In this document: positions 1 to 11,516 of the stretch, piece after piece
Layout of the letters: the number at the start of each line of letters is the position of its first letter
How positions within the stretch are numbered: position 1 is the first letter of the stretch
Source of the DNA: Leptobrachium leishanense
Taxonomy: Eukaryota > Chordata > Amphibia > Anura > Megophryidae
NCBI GenBank assembly: GCA_009667805.1
Contig: CM019063.1
Coordinates: 81,056,377-81,120,376, forward strand
DNA length: 64,000 nucleotides
Reading direction: 5' to 3'
The notes under the pieces: model-generated
Told to the model about the DNA's origin: nothing
The model's input: the letters and a program-made list of their open reading frames with translations, nothing else
Databases searched by the model: none
Made by a program: the position numbers and the translations under genes

Positions 1-663
1 GACCACAGCCTTAAATCTGGCCTGTTAGGTGTACTTTAAGGACCAGGGTTGGGACATCACCCTATAGCAAAGCAAGATCAATAGCAATGCAGAGATGTCT
101 GCCCGTTAGGAGCTGTTTTCATAATGTTTATGATTGCTTTAAAAAGGTGTCTATAAGGTAGCGCAGAAACCTCTACACAGGAAATTATTACTTTGTGTCT
201 ACGGCATGTTTGGATCCACAAACAATAACATATAACATTATTTTAGATATGGATGAACCTTAGGGACTAGAGTTTATTTTCTTCAAAACTAGTTCTATCT
301 AATTATTTCATAAACACTTTGGGGCAATTTTAGGTGTTATAGGTAAATCCAGTAACGGATCCAATATCCAGTCATGCACCCAGGAAACATGAGCTGCAAA
401 AGACACAAACCTAGAGATACACACTTATTGCATAACCTTCTGTGAAAGAGAAACCGCTCAGGGATCTTGTTACAAAACCCATGATTTACATAACGTGGTA
501 AAATGTATTTGCAAAAGGAAGTTTCTATGAAACGTGCTACAGCTTTGACATCTGAAATGTGTGTTAGACTTGGGCGCTGCAAAAAAAAAAAAAATTCATA
601 GGAATAGAATCATCCAAAAATGTCAGGCAATATGGTTTGTCCAAATACCATTCATGCTGCGAT
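1..663. other. No gene recognised
   Basis: AT-rich sequence with only short chance ORFs and a poly-A run near 580. No repeat end or motif was recognised. It would be 3' UTR if the exon at 664-785 is real. Confidence 0.4.
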
Positions 664-785
664 TCAGTTCTCCTGAATCTGGACCATTAAATTTTTTTGG
701 ATGAAACAAATCGTGACATGAAAGCCCTCTGGCACCTCAAAGGTTAATTCGGTGGAGGCTGGCTTCCTCCGCTTGCCTTTTGCCA
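664..785 (-). CDS. Possible terminal coding exon of an unidentified gene
   Basis: The minus strand has a long T-rich tract and an acceptor (tttttgcag) ending at 786. It is followed by 2 bases of a split codon and 39 codons to a TGA at 666-664. The peptide starts AKGKRRKPAS and includes LTFEVPEGFHVTICF. It is not one of the repeats seen elsewhere in the window. I do not recognise the family. It could be the last exon of a gene upstream on the minus strand, or chance. Confidence 0.27.
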
Positions 786-1199
786 CTGCAAAAAGTTAAA
801 AAATAAAATAAAACATGGGGGTCAGAATGTCCTATAATGAAATCGGGGTTAGGGAACATTTCATTCTCTTTCTAGGCCCCCACCCATGGGCATCCGTGGA
901 GGTGTAATAGACATGTGGTTGTGGACCTGTCCAAAGCACAGTCCTGACATATAACACTACACTTTAACTTAGATTTTTAATACACATGTATTTGGTTACA
1001 AATTATGATCACATTTTATATACACCTGCCACAATGTCAATGTACCACATCAGATCCTCTCCTTCCCAATCCAATGACTGCTCTTATGAGATTAACAGAA
1101 ATAAACTATCCTGAGGGAGCTCGGCCCAGATAGACAAGACTGCAATAAGAAAAGAGGGTCTAAAGTCGCCCCAAGGGTGAAATTTCAGCAAAAGTTTTG

Positions 1200-1566
1200 A
1201 TTCTTTTTTAAATGTTTTTTTATTCTTTCACAGACCTTTTTGTTGTTATTCATAGGGCCTTATATACTGTATTATTTCCATGCATTATTTAACTCCTATT
1301 AAAAAGTTTTTTTCTTTACCCCTGTTTGGCGGCTAGTCGGCTTTTTTCGGCAACTTTAGGAGGTCTGTTCGGTAGCTGCGCTCTGAGGATGCATTTGGCG
1401 TTGTATTCTGCGGATGTCAGCTGCGTTCGGCGAGTTTGCGGATGAGGTCAGCGGATCGATTCGTGGCACTTCGGGGACCCTTCAGTGAATGTTGAATTGA
1501 GCTCGTTGAAGTGCACTGAATGAAAGCACTGAAAGTTAGGTGATATTTTGATGCTCTTTAAATAAC
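1200..1566 (-). repeat. Fragment of the GGGGTTATT / TTAA interspersed repeat
   Basis: The right end, taaataacccc followed by TTAA at 1567, matches the end of the element at 38661-39347. The internal sequence (ggcggctagtcgg and following) matches the related repeats at 2400 and 25750. The left end is not clear. The flanks (786-1200 and 1570-1800) hold nothing recognisable. Confidence 0.5.
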
Positions 1567-1805
1567 CCCTTAAGACTCAGTATGGTTGATCTGCAAAGCA
1601 CCTGCTCGTGCCTCAATATAGAGCATAATTGATATTCACTAATACTGGAGCAATGCAAAGGAATGGTGTCGTCCCCCCCAAAATATTTGTTTGCAGGACA
1701 TTCTGGAGCCCAACTGCAAAGTGTTAGCACCAAGGGCCTGATACCCAAAAACGCCAAAACAGTTTAAGCAGTTTGGATCCCTCGCCCCTCAAGAAGAAAA
1801 CATGA

Positions 1806-2670
1806 AGGGTTATTCAAAGAGAGCCGATCTGGCCCTGAAAGGTAACCGGACGCTGAAATTCAGCGTGCGGTTACCTTTCCTGGCCATTCGGCTATTCAGA
1901 GAGCAGGCAATTCGTCAAATGTTGAAGAATTGCCTGCACATACGGTGCCTGTTCGCAGTGAAATCCCCCATAGAGAAGCAATGTTTTGTCTATTTAGAGA
2001 ACACAAAACAGGCATTGAAAAGTTGCCGAAATGCCCTAATGTTCGGTGGTTTCATTCGACAGGTTTATTCAGGCGAATCCCATAGGCTTCAATGTTAAAA
2101 ATATTCCCATTTTTTATTCAATATCTAATAAACCGTTTATTTTTTTATTCTGCAGTAAAATGTCTCTTTATTTATAGATTTTTTGGATTTTTTAGGCATC
2201 TTTTGGAAAAAAAATTGGCAAACTTTTTTTAAATGTTTTTTTCTTTTTTCTGTAACGGCCCTTTTTATTATCATTCATTGGATCTTATATGTAAATTTCA
2301 GACATTCTCGTTTGGTAGATTTTTTGCAAACAGCGTTTCAAATTTAAATCTTTCAAGCGTACTTTTTTTTCACCCTGTTCGTCTGCCTGTCAACTTTTCC
2401 CGGCGGCTGCTCTATGCTGTGATCGGCGGCTAGTCGGGCTTCTCCAGCGTTTTCTCCAGGTTTCAGTGAGTGTTCGGTGAGTGTTCGGCGGGTTTGCGGC
2501 GAGTGTTCGGCAGGTTTGAAGCGGGTTTTCCCTGCACTACAGGGGGCTATGCAGTGCTTGCTGAATACACCGCAGGGTCCGTGAAATAGGATCGCCGAAT
2601 CGCTCCGAAGTGCAGGGAACAAAAAGTCGCCGAACGTACGGTGACTTTTCGATTCTCTTTGAATAACCCT
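1806..2670 (+). mobile_element. Interspersed DNA-transposon-like repeat (AGGGTTATTCAAAGAG ends), copy 1
   Basis: It begins agggttattcaaagag and ends with the complementary ctctttgaataaccct. It shares internal blocks with copies at 3896-9147 and 25203-26033: a GAATCCCATAGGCTTCAAT-like segment, a T-rich middle and a CpG-rich right part. No transposase ORF is present and no clear target duplication was found, so the superfamily is open. Confidence 0.72.
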
Positions 2671-4075
2671 GATGGCTCGAGCTGTATTATGGAGATGTAG
2701 TAGTGTTATTTGGCCAGCAGATGTCAGTCAAATAATCCACAGAGTTAAAAACGCACTTTGGATATTTTCAAGCACAGTTTCGATGCTGTGTATTATGTAA
2801 ATTTGTTTTCCATAAATTGACTGGGTCCAGGCAGCGGATTTATTCTAAACAACTTTGGTAATGAAGGGGTTTAGTTAAGATTTCATCTCATACAACGCAC
2901 AAGAAAATGGACTACAGGATTTTCATACTCTTGTCAGGGCCAGATTAAGATCTCTATGGGCCTGGAGCTGAAGATTCTGGTGGGCTTTTTTTCGAACTTG
3001 GTGAAATGAAAACATCTTTTAGGTTATATAATCGTGCAGATACGGGTATATGTAACCAGGCAGTTACTGTGTGAGGAAATTTCCATTCAGATTTCAATCG
3101 TTTACAGCGTGTAAAATATTTTTTTTTACATTTTATCATCCAAACCTTTGTTTGGGAATTCTTGTTTAAAAAATTTAAATGGGAACCTGTTACTGCATTT
3201 TTATGATAAAATGTACAATTTGAATACAATTTTCTTTAAAAAAAATAAAAATGTTCCCTTGTGTTTTGGAGGATGGTGTGTTATGAATAATATGACTATG
3301 TATAAAACACTGACCTTGCTCCTAGTGTGGGAAAAGAGAAGATGAGTAATGGCAGTGGTATTGCTCATTTTATACATGACAAATGGACAATGCCATCATT
3401 TGGAACTAAAAATAACTAAATAATTATTTTTTTGTTTTCTTTTCTTTTAGATTCTACATGGTCATGTTTGGTATCAATGCAAAGGCCAGACTCTGACCTG
3501 TCCAATGACACCTGACTTGATATTGTGAGGTGTGAAGATTAGTGACGCAGGGTTCCAAAGTCCCACCCAGTGTACTTTGCTGCAGTGCGGCGGTTTAGGA
3601 TTTTGATGTAACAATTCGTAATAACGGACTGTGCCATCACCTCCACACTTGAGATGGTGAGTTAGTGCAGCATCATTGTTTACTTTATAATTGAAAGTGA
3701 AAAATATTGCTGTGTTAGAAAGAAAAAAAATTAAGAAATACTTATTATTTTATTTTTATCGTTACATAAAACCTGCTCATACTTAGTACCATTGGAAAGT
3801 TCATGCACTGGCCTTTCCAGTGATATCTCACATGACCCTGTAGCTTCTACAGAGTTGGAGATATAGAGGTCCAAATGCCCATCAATGCAGACATACAGGG
3901 TTATTCAAAGAGATCCGAATTGTGGCCGAAAGGTAACTGAACTGTGCAGGACTGCCATCAGAAATCCTGGGGCCCCTTACTGAAGCTCTGATCGGGGCCC
4001 CACCGCAGACGTATTATTTTTGTATTTAAAAAAATCTATAACATTACTCCTACACACATACACATAGAGATCACA

Positions 4076-5457
4076 CCCCATACATGCTGCGCAGTAACAA
4101 CACACACACACACACCATACATGCTGCGCAGTAACAGAACGCACACACCCCATACATGCTGCGCAATAACAGCACGCACACACCCCATACATGTTGCGCA
4201 GTCACAGCACACACAGACCCCATACATGATGCGCAATAACAGCACGCACACACCCCATACATGTTGCGCAGTCACAGCACACACAGATCCCATACATGCT
4301 GCGCAGTCACAGCACGCACAGATCCCATACATGCTGCGCAGTCACAGCACGCACAGATCCCATACATGCTGCGCAGTCACAGCACGCACAGACCCCATAC
4401 ATGCTGCGCAGTCACAGCACGCACAGACCCCATACATGCTGCGCAGTCACAGCACGCACAGACCCCATACATGCTGCGCAGTCACAGCACGCACAGACCC
4501 CATACATGATGCGCAATAACAGCACGCACACACCCCATACATGTTGCGCAGTCACAGCACACACAGACCCCATACATGATGCGCAGTCACAGCACACACA
4601 GACCCCATACATGCTGCACAGTCACAGCACACACAGACCCCATACATGCTGCGCAGTCACAGCACGCACAGATCCCATACATGCTGCGCAGTCACAGCAC
4701 GCACAGACCCCATACATGCTGCGCAGTCACAGCACGCACAGACCCCATACATGCTGCGCATTCACAGCACGCACAGACCCCATACATGCTGCGCAGTCAC
4801 AGCACGCAGAGACCCCATACATGCTGTGCAGTCACAGCACGCAGAGACCCCATACATGCTGCGCAGTCACAGCACGCAGAGACCCCATACATGCTGCGCA
4901 GTCACAGCACGCAGAGACCCCATACATGCTGCGCAGTCACAGCACGCAGAGACCCCATACATGCTGCGCAGTCACAGCACGCAGAGACCCCATACATGCT
5001 GCGCAGTCACAGCACGCAGAGACCCCATACATGCTGCGCAGTCACAGCACGCAGAGACCCCATACATGCTGCGCAGTCACAGCACGCACAGACCCCATAC
5101 ATGCTGCGCAGTCACAGCACGCACAGACCCCATACATGCTGCGCAGTCACAGCACGCAGACCCCATACATGCTGCGCAGTCACAGCACGCAGACCCCATA
5201 CATGCTGCACAGTCACAGCACGCACAGACCCCATACATGCTGCGCAGTCACAGCACGCACAGACCCCATACATGCTGCGCAGTCACAGCACGCAGACCCC
5301 ATACATGCTGCGCAGTCACAGCACGCACAGACCCCATACATGCTGCGCAGTAACAACACACACAGACCCCATATATGCTGCGCAGTCACAGCACGCACAG
5401 ACCCCATACATGCTGCGCAGTAACAACACACAGACCCCATACATGCTGCGCATGTAA
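4076..5457 (+). repeat. 35-bp minisatellite, about 39 units
   Basis: The unit is approximately gcgcagtcacagcacgcaca plus gaccccatacatgct, 35 bases. Blocks of variant units are seen: AACAGCACG near the left, GCAGAGACC in the middle and 32-base units near 5150-5300. Because 35 is not a multiple of 3 and the unit lacks stops, all three plus frames are open for hundreds of codons. These ORFs (up to 375 residues) are artefacts and not genes. Confidence 0.97.
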
Positions 5458-6395
5458 CCGCACACACACACCACACAGGCTGCGCACACACACACACACA
5501 CACATACAGGCTGCACACACACACACAGGCTGCACACACACACACACATAACAGGCTGCACACACACACACACACAGACACACACATAACAGGCTGCACA
5601 CAGACACACACATAACAGGCTGCACACACACACACACATAACAGGCTGCACACACACACACACATAACAGGCTGCACACACACACACACATAACAGGCTG
5701 CACACACACACACACACAACAGGCTGCACACACACACATAACAGGCTGCACACACACACACACACACATAACAGGCTGCACACACACACACACACACATA
5801 ACAGGCTGCACACACACACACATAACAGGCTGCACACACACACACACATAACAGGCTGCACACACACACACATAACAGGCGGCATACACACACACACAAA
5901 CACACACACCACACAGGCTGCACACACACATGCACACACACCACACAGGCTGCACACACACACCACACAGGCTGCACACACACACCACACAGGCTGCACA
6001 CACACACCACACAGGCTGCACACACACCACACAGGCTGCACATACACCACACAGGCTGCACACACACACACACACACTGCACACGCACACACACACAGGC
6101 TGCACCCACACAGGCTGCACACACACACCACACAGGCTGCACACACAACACACACACACACACACAGGCTGCACACGCACACACACACAGGCTGCACCCA
6201 CACAGGCTGCGCACACACACCACACAGGCTGCGCACACACACACCACACAGGCTGCACACACACACACCACACAGGCTGCGCACACACACACCACACACA
6301 CACACATACACACACCACACACACATACACACACCACACACATACACACACCACACACACACATACACACACACACACACATCACAGGCTGCACA
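5458..6395 (+). repeat. CA-rich compound repeat (caggctgcacacac)n
   Basis: Runs of CA are punctuated every 20-40 bases by aggctgcaca, often with cataa or caca before it. It appears to have grown out of the adjacent 35-bp array, whose last units contain the same ctgcgca core. Long Cys/Val-rich minus-strand ORFs here are by-products of the repeat. Confidence 0.95.
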
Positions 6396-7202
6396 TACAT
6401 AATGAAGGCCTCTTCATTAAGCAGGGGGACCCTGGAGTACCCTCTCATTATCCACCAGCTTCCTGTGGGCGGGGCATGTCAATACAGGGCCGTTTTTTTT
6501 TTTCTCTCCCCCCTCCCCTCTGGGAAAATCTGCAGCTAAAGAGGAGACCCAGGGCAGCCTAAGAGAAAATACTTACATTGATGAGTGGAATCCTCTCTGC
6601 TGCCTCTGGGTCTGCCTGTGTCAGGGGGAAGAGGAGCTCCATGCTGGGCCCAGGCTCCCACTTCTACCTCAGCTCACTGGCTCCAGGGCCTCTGCGAGTC
6701 AGGGACATTAGGGGGCGGGGCCACAGCCAGCTTCCTGCTAGTGATGCCGCTGTTACTCTTTACAAAGGCACGTGGTAGGGCCCTGTAAGGGGGGGGCTGT
6801 GCTGGCGACCCGGGCCCTCAGTGTCCATATTATTAGTCTGTCCATACCAGGAGCCCAGCAGCTTCAGGGTCACCATGACAACTAGACATAGCTAAGTCTG
6901 GCAGTGAACCTTCACGGGCCCCCTGGAGGCACCGGGCCCCATACACCAGTAATACCTGTACCCCCCTGATGGCGGCCCTGGAACTGTGAAATTCAGCGTT
7001 CGGTTACCTTTCCTGGTCATTCGGCTATCCAGAGAGCAGGCAGTTTGCCAAATGTTGGCGAATTGCCTGCACATACGGTGCCTGTTCGAGGGCAGTGAAA
7101 TCCCCATAGAGAAGCAATGCTTCGGCTATTCAGAGAACACAAACCAGCAGTGAAAAGTTGCCAAAGTGCCCTGCCATTCGGTGGTTTAATGCGGCAGATT
7201 TA

Positions 7203-8530
7203 TTTATTTATTTTATTTATTTATTTATAAAGGATTTTACCAGGAAGGATACATTGAGATTTCTCTCGTTTTCAAGTATGTCCTGGGTTCAAGAACATTG
7301 AGTGGTTACAGAAATACAAAGTAGTAAAATGCAAGATATTAAAGGGACACTCTACTCAAAAAATCACCCCCCGTTTTTTTATCCTAACCTATCCCTATAC
7401 CCTTAATAAATCTTTCGTTTTTTTTTGTAACTGTAGTACTTACCCTAAAATCCTCTTCCTTCCAGTGGCGTCTATTTTTTTTATATACTCACCTCCCTCC
7501 TCTTCCGCTCCCGTCCTTCTTCATGCTTCTTGGCTTCTGGTTTATGTGAGAAGCGCGCATGCGTTCCTCTCACATAAGCCAGCCAATCGGCAGGCTTCCT
7601 CCCGGCTCCCTCTGAGGATTAGTGTTGCGCGCAAGAGGATGCGCGCAACACTAACCCTCAGAGGGAGCCGCCAGCTTCTGCGGTGAGATGGAGACGTCAT
7701 CGCGCTGAAAGCGCGATGACGTCTCCTACTCGGCAAAAGTCGGCAGAAGCGGGAAATAGGATTCCCGCTCTGCTGACTGACAGCTGGGAGGGCGGAGTAA
7801 AGTCCTCCGCCTCTCTCAGCTGTTTTCAGCCTTCCCTGACGATCGGCTGAGCGGAGGCAGGAGGGACAGGCAAGGGAATACTCCGGGCATCATGACCACC
7901 TAAAATAGCTTAGGTGGTCATGTTGCCTAGAGTGTCCCTTTAACACAAAACAAATATACAGATTAACAGAAAATAAATATGTAGGAAATAGTCATTATGT
8001 TACATGTTTACAGGTGCATTCTGTATTGAGGTATGTTAATAGGGAGCTCTTAAGGGACTTTAGACTGGGGGAAGATTCGATGGTGTCTGGGAGGTTATTC
8101 CATATTTGTGGTGCTCTGTAGGAAAATGAGGATCGAGCCACTTTCTTTTTGTATTGTGGTATTGCAAGTAAGGTGCTGGTCCTGGATCGGAGGTTATAGG
8201 ATGAGGGAACTGCTGAGGGAAGCAGCATATTCAGATAGGGTGATAGCTTCCCAGAAAAGCTCTTAAACACCAGGTTGGAAAGGTGAAGGGTGCGTCTAGA
8301 TTCCAGCGACAGCCAGTTTAGCTCTTTTAACATGTCACAATGGTGGGTCATGTAGTTACATTACAAAGCAGTAGAATGAGTTATACAATGTAGTAAGTTT
8401 CTGGAGGTGTGTTTGCGGGGCGGCTGCATACACTACATCTCCGTATTCAATAGCCGGCATAAGCATTTGTTGTACAATCTGCTTTCTTACCGCGGGGCTC
8501 AAGCAGGATTTGTTTCTGTATTCAGGCTAA
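7203..8530 (-). mobile_element. 5'-truncated CR1/L2-like LINE, interrupted by a TTAA element
   Basis: The minus strand ends in the LINE tail (catcctggtaaaatccttt-like, here from 7203). It encodes the C-terminal end of the LINE polyprotein at 8351-7995, including SFSYRAPQIWNNLPD and SLKSLKSSLLTYL. The insertion lies inside copy 2 of the CAGGGTTATT repeat, which resumes at about 8530. It is a fragment and cannot be active. Confidence 0.8.
7343..7939. mobile_element. TTAA-flanked MITE made of consecutive hairpins
   Basis: TTAA duplications lie at 7339-7342 and 7940-7943, and the inverted ends are AGGGACACTCTA / TAGAGTGTCCCT. It sits in a LINE tail; the LINE copy at 44787-46060 keeps the intact gcaagatattaacaca-type site on its minus strand, giving an empty-site control. 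TTAA targets suggest piggyBac or Kolobok mobilisation. The interior is CpG-rich with at least five stem-loops. Confidence 0.88.
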
Positions 8531-9241
8531 TCCCATAGGCTTTAATGTTAAAAATATTCCCGTTTTAATCCAATATTTAACAAACCGTTGATTATAATAT
8601 TCTGCAGTAAAAAGTCTCTTTATTTATAGATTTTTTAGGAACTTTCAGGCATTTTTCAGTATTTGTGGAAAAAAAATCTGTTTTTTTTATAAAATCGTTT
8701 TTCTTTTTTCTGTAACAGTCCTTTTTATTATCATTCATTGGATCTTATGTGTAAATTTTAGACATTTTCACTCAGTAGTTTCTTTGCAACAGCGTTTCAC
8801 TTTTCAAACATTCAAGCGTACTGGTTTTTTTTCCACTCCATTCGTCTGCGGTGTCAGGTTTTTCCGGCGGCTGCTCTGCGCTGTGATCGGCGACTGCTCA
8901 GGTATCACCGGCGTGTTCGGCGGGGTTATTCCAGATGTTTTTGCGGGTTTCGGTGTGCGTTCACTGGGTTTTGCGTTGAGTGTTTGGCGGGTTTGCGGCG
9001 GCTTTCCCCTGTATTACAGCAGCCCTGTGGTGCTTGCTGAATACACCGCAGGGTCTCTGAAATGGGATCGCCAAATCGCACCGAATTGAAAAGAACGAAA
9101 AGTCACCGAACGTGCAGTGACTTTTCGATTCTCTTTGAATAACCCTGTCAGTTATCGTTTCTCTGGGCCTATTCTGGGGCTTGTGCCTGGAGCTGCAGCT
9201 CCATCAGCCCCTATGTTAATCCAGCCCTAACTCTTGTATTA

Positions 9242-9666
9242 GGCTAGGGTCAGACTAACGCATTTTTTGCGTTGTCCGTGAAAAAGTGCGTTCAAACGAA
9301 TGGATGTATTTTTTCACGGAATACGCGAAAACGGTCATATGATGCGCATTTTCGTCCGTGATTTTGTAGGATCATCAATAAAACACTTTTTGCGTCTGGA
9401 CGTTATGTTGGCCGGACATTAGCAGCGTCTGACATCTCCTAATCACGCACACACGCCTCTAGCAGACGCAGCGCACTCTGTACGTCAGTACTAGCGGTAT
9501 CACGTACTTGAAAAAATGTGTTCGTTTGCCACTTGCGTTGCGCAGCCGCACTTTTGTGCGGCCGTTCTTCGTATGCTGCCCGGCATTGGACGTCATTTGC
9601 TGCTAGCACGGTCGTGATTTAGTGCTGCTAAACGCACGTTAATACTGCGTTAGTCTGACCTTAGCC
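9242..9666. mobile_element. PIF/Harbinger-type MITE (GGCTAGGGTCAGAC ends)
   Basis: The inverted ends ggctagggtcagac and gtctgaccttagcc are flanked by TTA at 9239-9241 and 9667-9669. Three-base TWA duplications are typical of Harbinger. The interior is CpG-rich with no ORF. It lies immediately beside the outer hAT target duplication. Confidence 0.8.
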
Positions 9667-9669
9667 TTA

Positions 9670-11516
9670 GAATGGGACAGTTATCTACATTTTTGACAAT
9701 TGCACGTCAAAGGTGCAAGTCTACACTACCCTTGCACACATAAGATATAGAAAATACACAGTTGCTTCCAAGTGTTCTTTATTGCAACCCTTTGTGTATC
9801 TCTGAAACACAACTCCCATGATTCTCTGGCCATCTATTGCATTCCAAGAACTATGGGAAGAACATCTGTGTGTCCGGAGTTTGAGATCCCTGATCTTGTG
9901 TACAGTTATTTTATATTTAAGGTTTAATACGGCCAGTCAAAATATCAGTGTAGAGGCCAGGGATCTCAAACTCTGGCCCCCCAGATGTTTCTGAGCTACA
10001 ACTCCCATCATTCTCTGGCCATCTATTGCATTCAAAAAATTCTGTGAATTGTAGGCCATCAACATCTGGGGGGGGGGCTGGAGTTTGAGAAGCCTGCCAT
10101 TAAGAGAGATTAAATGCTTCCATCTCATTCTTATACACGAATAAAAGCACTTTACGGACATTCTGTAAGGGAACCGGAGTTAATATGCCTGACGCGGAAC
10201 CTGGGTTTAAAAGGAAAGTGAGAAAAATATGTTTATGACCATGAGTAACCCGTCTATAGAAGGTATTTTCCAATGATTGACGTTGCAGGAGTACCTGTTT
10301 ACAGAAACTAGGGGAAAGTCTGCTGGCATAACAAGGATACACACCGCAGCAGGACGAAACTAACAAATATGCAGAAAATGTTACTGCAAGATAAATACTA
10401 TTTACTGTAAATTTTCAGTTCAGAAACATTAATGTAATAACTTGACAATGCCGACAAATCTAGAAGAAAACAGTCACATATGATGGACCAGTAAGCTGAC
10501 GCTTTAGGCCTCTGTGTGAGGCATAAACCAGTATATAAATGTGTAACCACACACGATGAGCTTACTATAAAAAAAGCCCATACTATAGGGTGTGTACACA
10601 CACAGCATTTATTACTTTCAAACTATTAATCAAACCGTCAATTTTGTTTTTCATTAATCAAATAAGAAACATCCCAAAAGAATAAAGCGGGACGAGACAA
10701 GCACCGCCATGTGTCAGCTGTCTGTTGGGCTCAGTCTGTTTTGTTTTCTTCTGTCAATCTCTTATTCACAATTTTATAATCACATGGAAGCTATAAATAA
10801 ATGCATGAACTTCGGTAAATATCCTCGAGAAGTGAGAATTATAGGGCGCTGTTTCTTGAAACAAAATAGCAGGTTCAGTGTTAAAGCTGCAGTTTTAATT
10901 CGGCCCAAAAAATGTCCCCGCCTGGATTCAAATCAAATGGGTGCGAGCCTTCCGTTGGATAATTACTGCAGTGACGAATATGTTTCAGCATAAAATGAGG
11001 CCATGTGACTCCCTGAATATACTAAATGAGCAGGATTTTCCATCAATGGGGTTTTTCTTCCCTGATGGCACAGCGGGCATATTCCAAGATGGCAATGCCA
11101 GGATTCATGGGGCTCAAATTGAGCATGAGTGGTTCAGCGAGCAAGAGGCGTCATTTTCACACATGGAGTTTTCTTAAAAAAAAAAATTTCAAAAAGTTAC
11201 CCTGCTTGAATATAATCACAAAGGATTGGATGAAAATGCGGAATAAAAAAAATAAAAAATAAAAAAATCAATGTCAACTTTACAGGTTGAAAATGATTTA
11301 AATCTGATCGGATGTTTACAATTTTTTCACATATTTTGATATGGCATTCTGATGTGACATGTACACATTGTAATGATAATTTTGAATTTGCTTAGTCAGC
11401 TGAAACAAAAAAATATACAATTTGTCTGGGTCCTACAATAAAGAAAGTCTTCAAATATGCTTTAAATGTCTTGAGCAAAAAATAGTCAAAATTAGCTCAG
11501 CACATGTGGGTGATAT
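9670..11516. other. Mostly unrecognised sequence with a palindromic MITE
   Basis: At 9780-10100 there are two diverged copies of a palindromic 'actcccatgattctctggcc' type MITE, also seen at 42890. The rest holds the hypothetical ORF at 10709-10993 and AT-rich sequence without recognised features. Confidence 0.4.
10709..10993 (+). CDS. Hypothetical small secreted protein or signal-peptide exon
   Basis: The ATG has a good context (gccgcc before it, G at -3). The 94-residue frame opens with a hydrophobic stretch ([17 protein letters not shown]) that resembles a signal peptide and is followed by four cysteines. A donor-like GAA/GTGAGA around 10831 could instead end a first exon. The sequence is outside the repeats I recognised. 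The family is unknown and no partner exon was found, so it may be chance. Confidence 0.2.
   Translation: MCQLSVGLSLFCFLLSISYSQFYNHMEAINKCMNFGKYPREVRIIGRCFLKQNSRFSVKAAVLIRPKKCPRLDSNQMGASLPLDNYCSDEYVSA

Larger units (their letters stand above)
3947..6980. mobile_element. hAT element with exact 8-bp target duplication, filled with minisatellite
   Basis: The ends caggactgccatcag and ctgatggcggccctg match 13 of 15 bases as inverted repeats. An exact duplication GAACTGTG flanks it at 3939-3946 and 6981-6988. Related copies outside (for example at 25240) show the uninterrupted GAAC-GTGAAATTC target. About 2.3 kb of its 3.0 kb is tandem repeat. No transposase was found. Confidence 0.9.
3896..9147. 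mobile_element. Interspersed repeat (CAGGGTTATTCAAAG ends), copy 2, interrupted
   Basis: It starts cagggttattcaaagaga at 3896 and ends tctctttgaataaccctg at 9147. Left internal sequence stops at 3946 and resumes at 6981 after a hAT insertion. A LINE interrupts it again between about 7203 and 8530. The remainder matches copies 1 and 3 in order, which shows that these blocks were one element. Confidence 0.75.
2935..9229. mobile_element. hAT-type element, outermost layer of a nest
   Basis: The ends are imperfect inverted repeats (cagggccagattaag; right end, read in reverse, tagggctggattaac). They are flanked by an exact 8-bp duplication ACTCTTGT at 2927-2934 and 9230-9237. Eight-base target duplications with CAGGG-like ends are characteristic of hAT. 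Its own sequence is only 2935-3895 and 9148-9229; the rest is later insertions. No transposase is visible, so it is non-autonomous. Confidence 0.82.

Noticed and set aside
4121..5457. ORFs of 132-375 residues on the plus strand
   Set aside because: They are translations of a stop-free 35-bp tandem repeat, open in all frames, with no non-repeat domain.
5213..6448. Cys/Val-rich minus ORFs up to 411 residues
   Set aside because: Product of (CA)n/(TG)n repeats; not a cysteine-rich protein family.
3888..9155. 8-bp target duplication for copy 2 of the CAGGGTTATT repeat
   Set aside because: The flanks cagacata and tcagttat do not match, so no superfamily was assigned from it.
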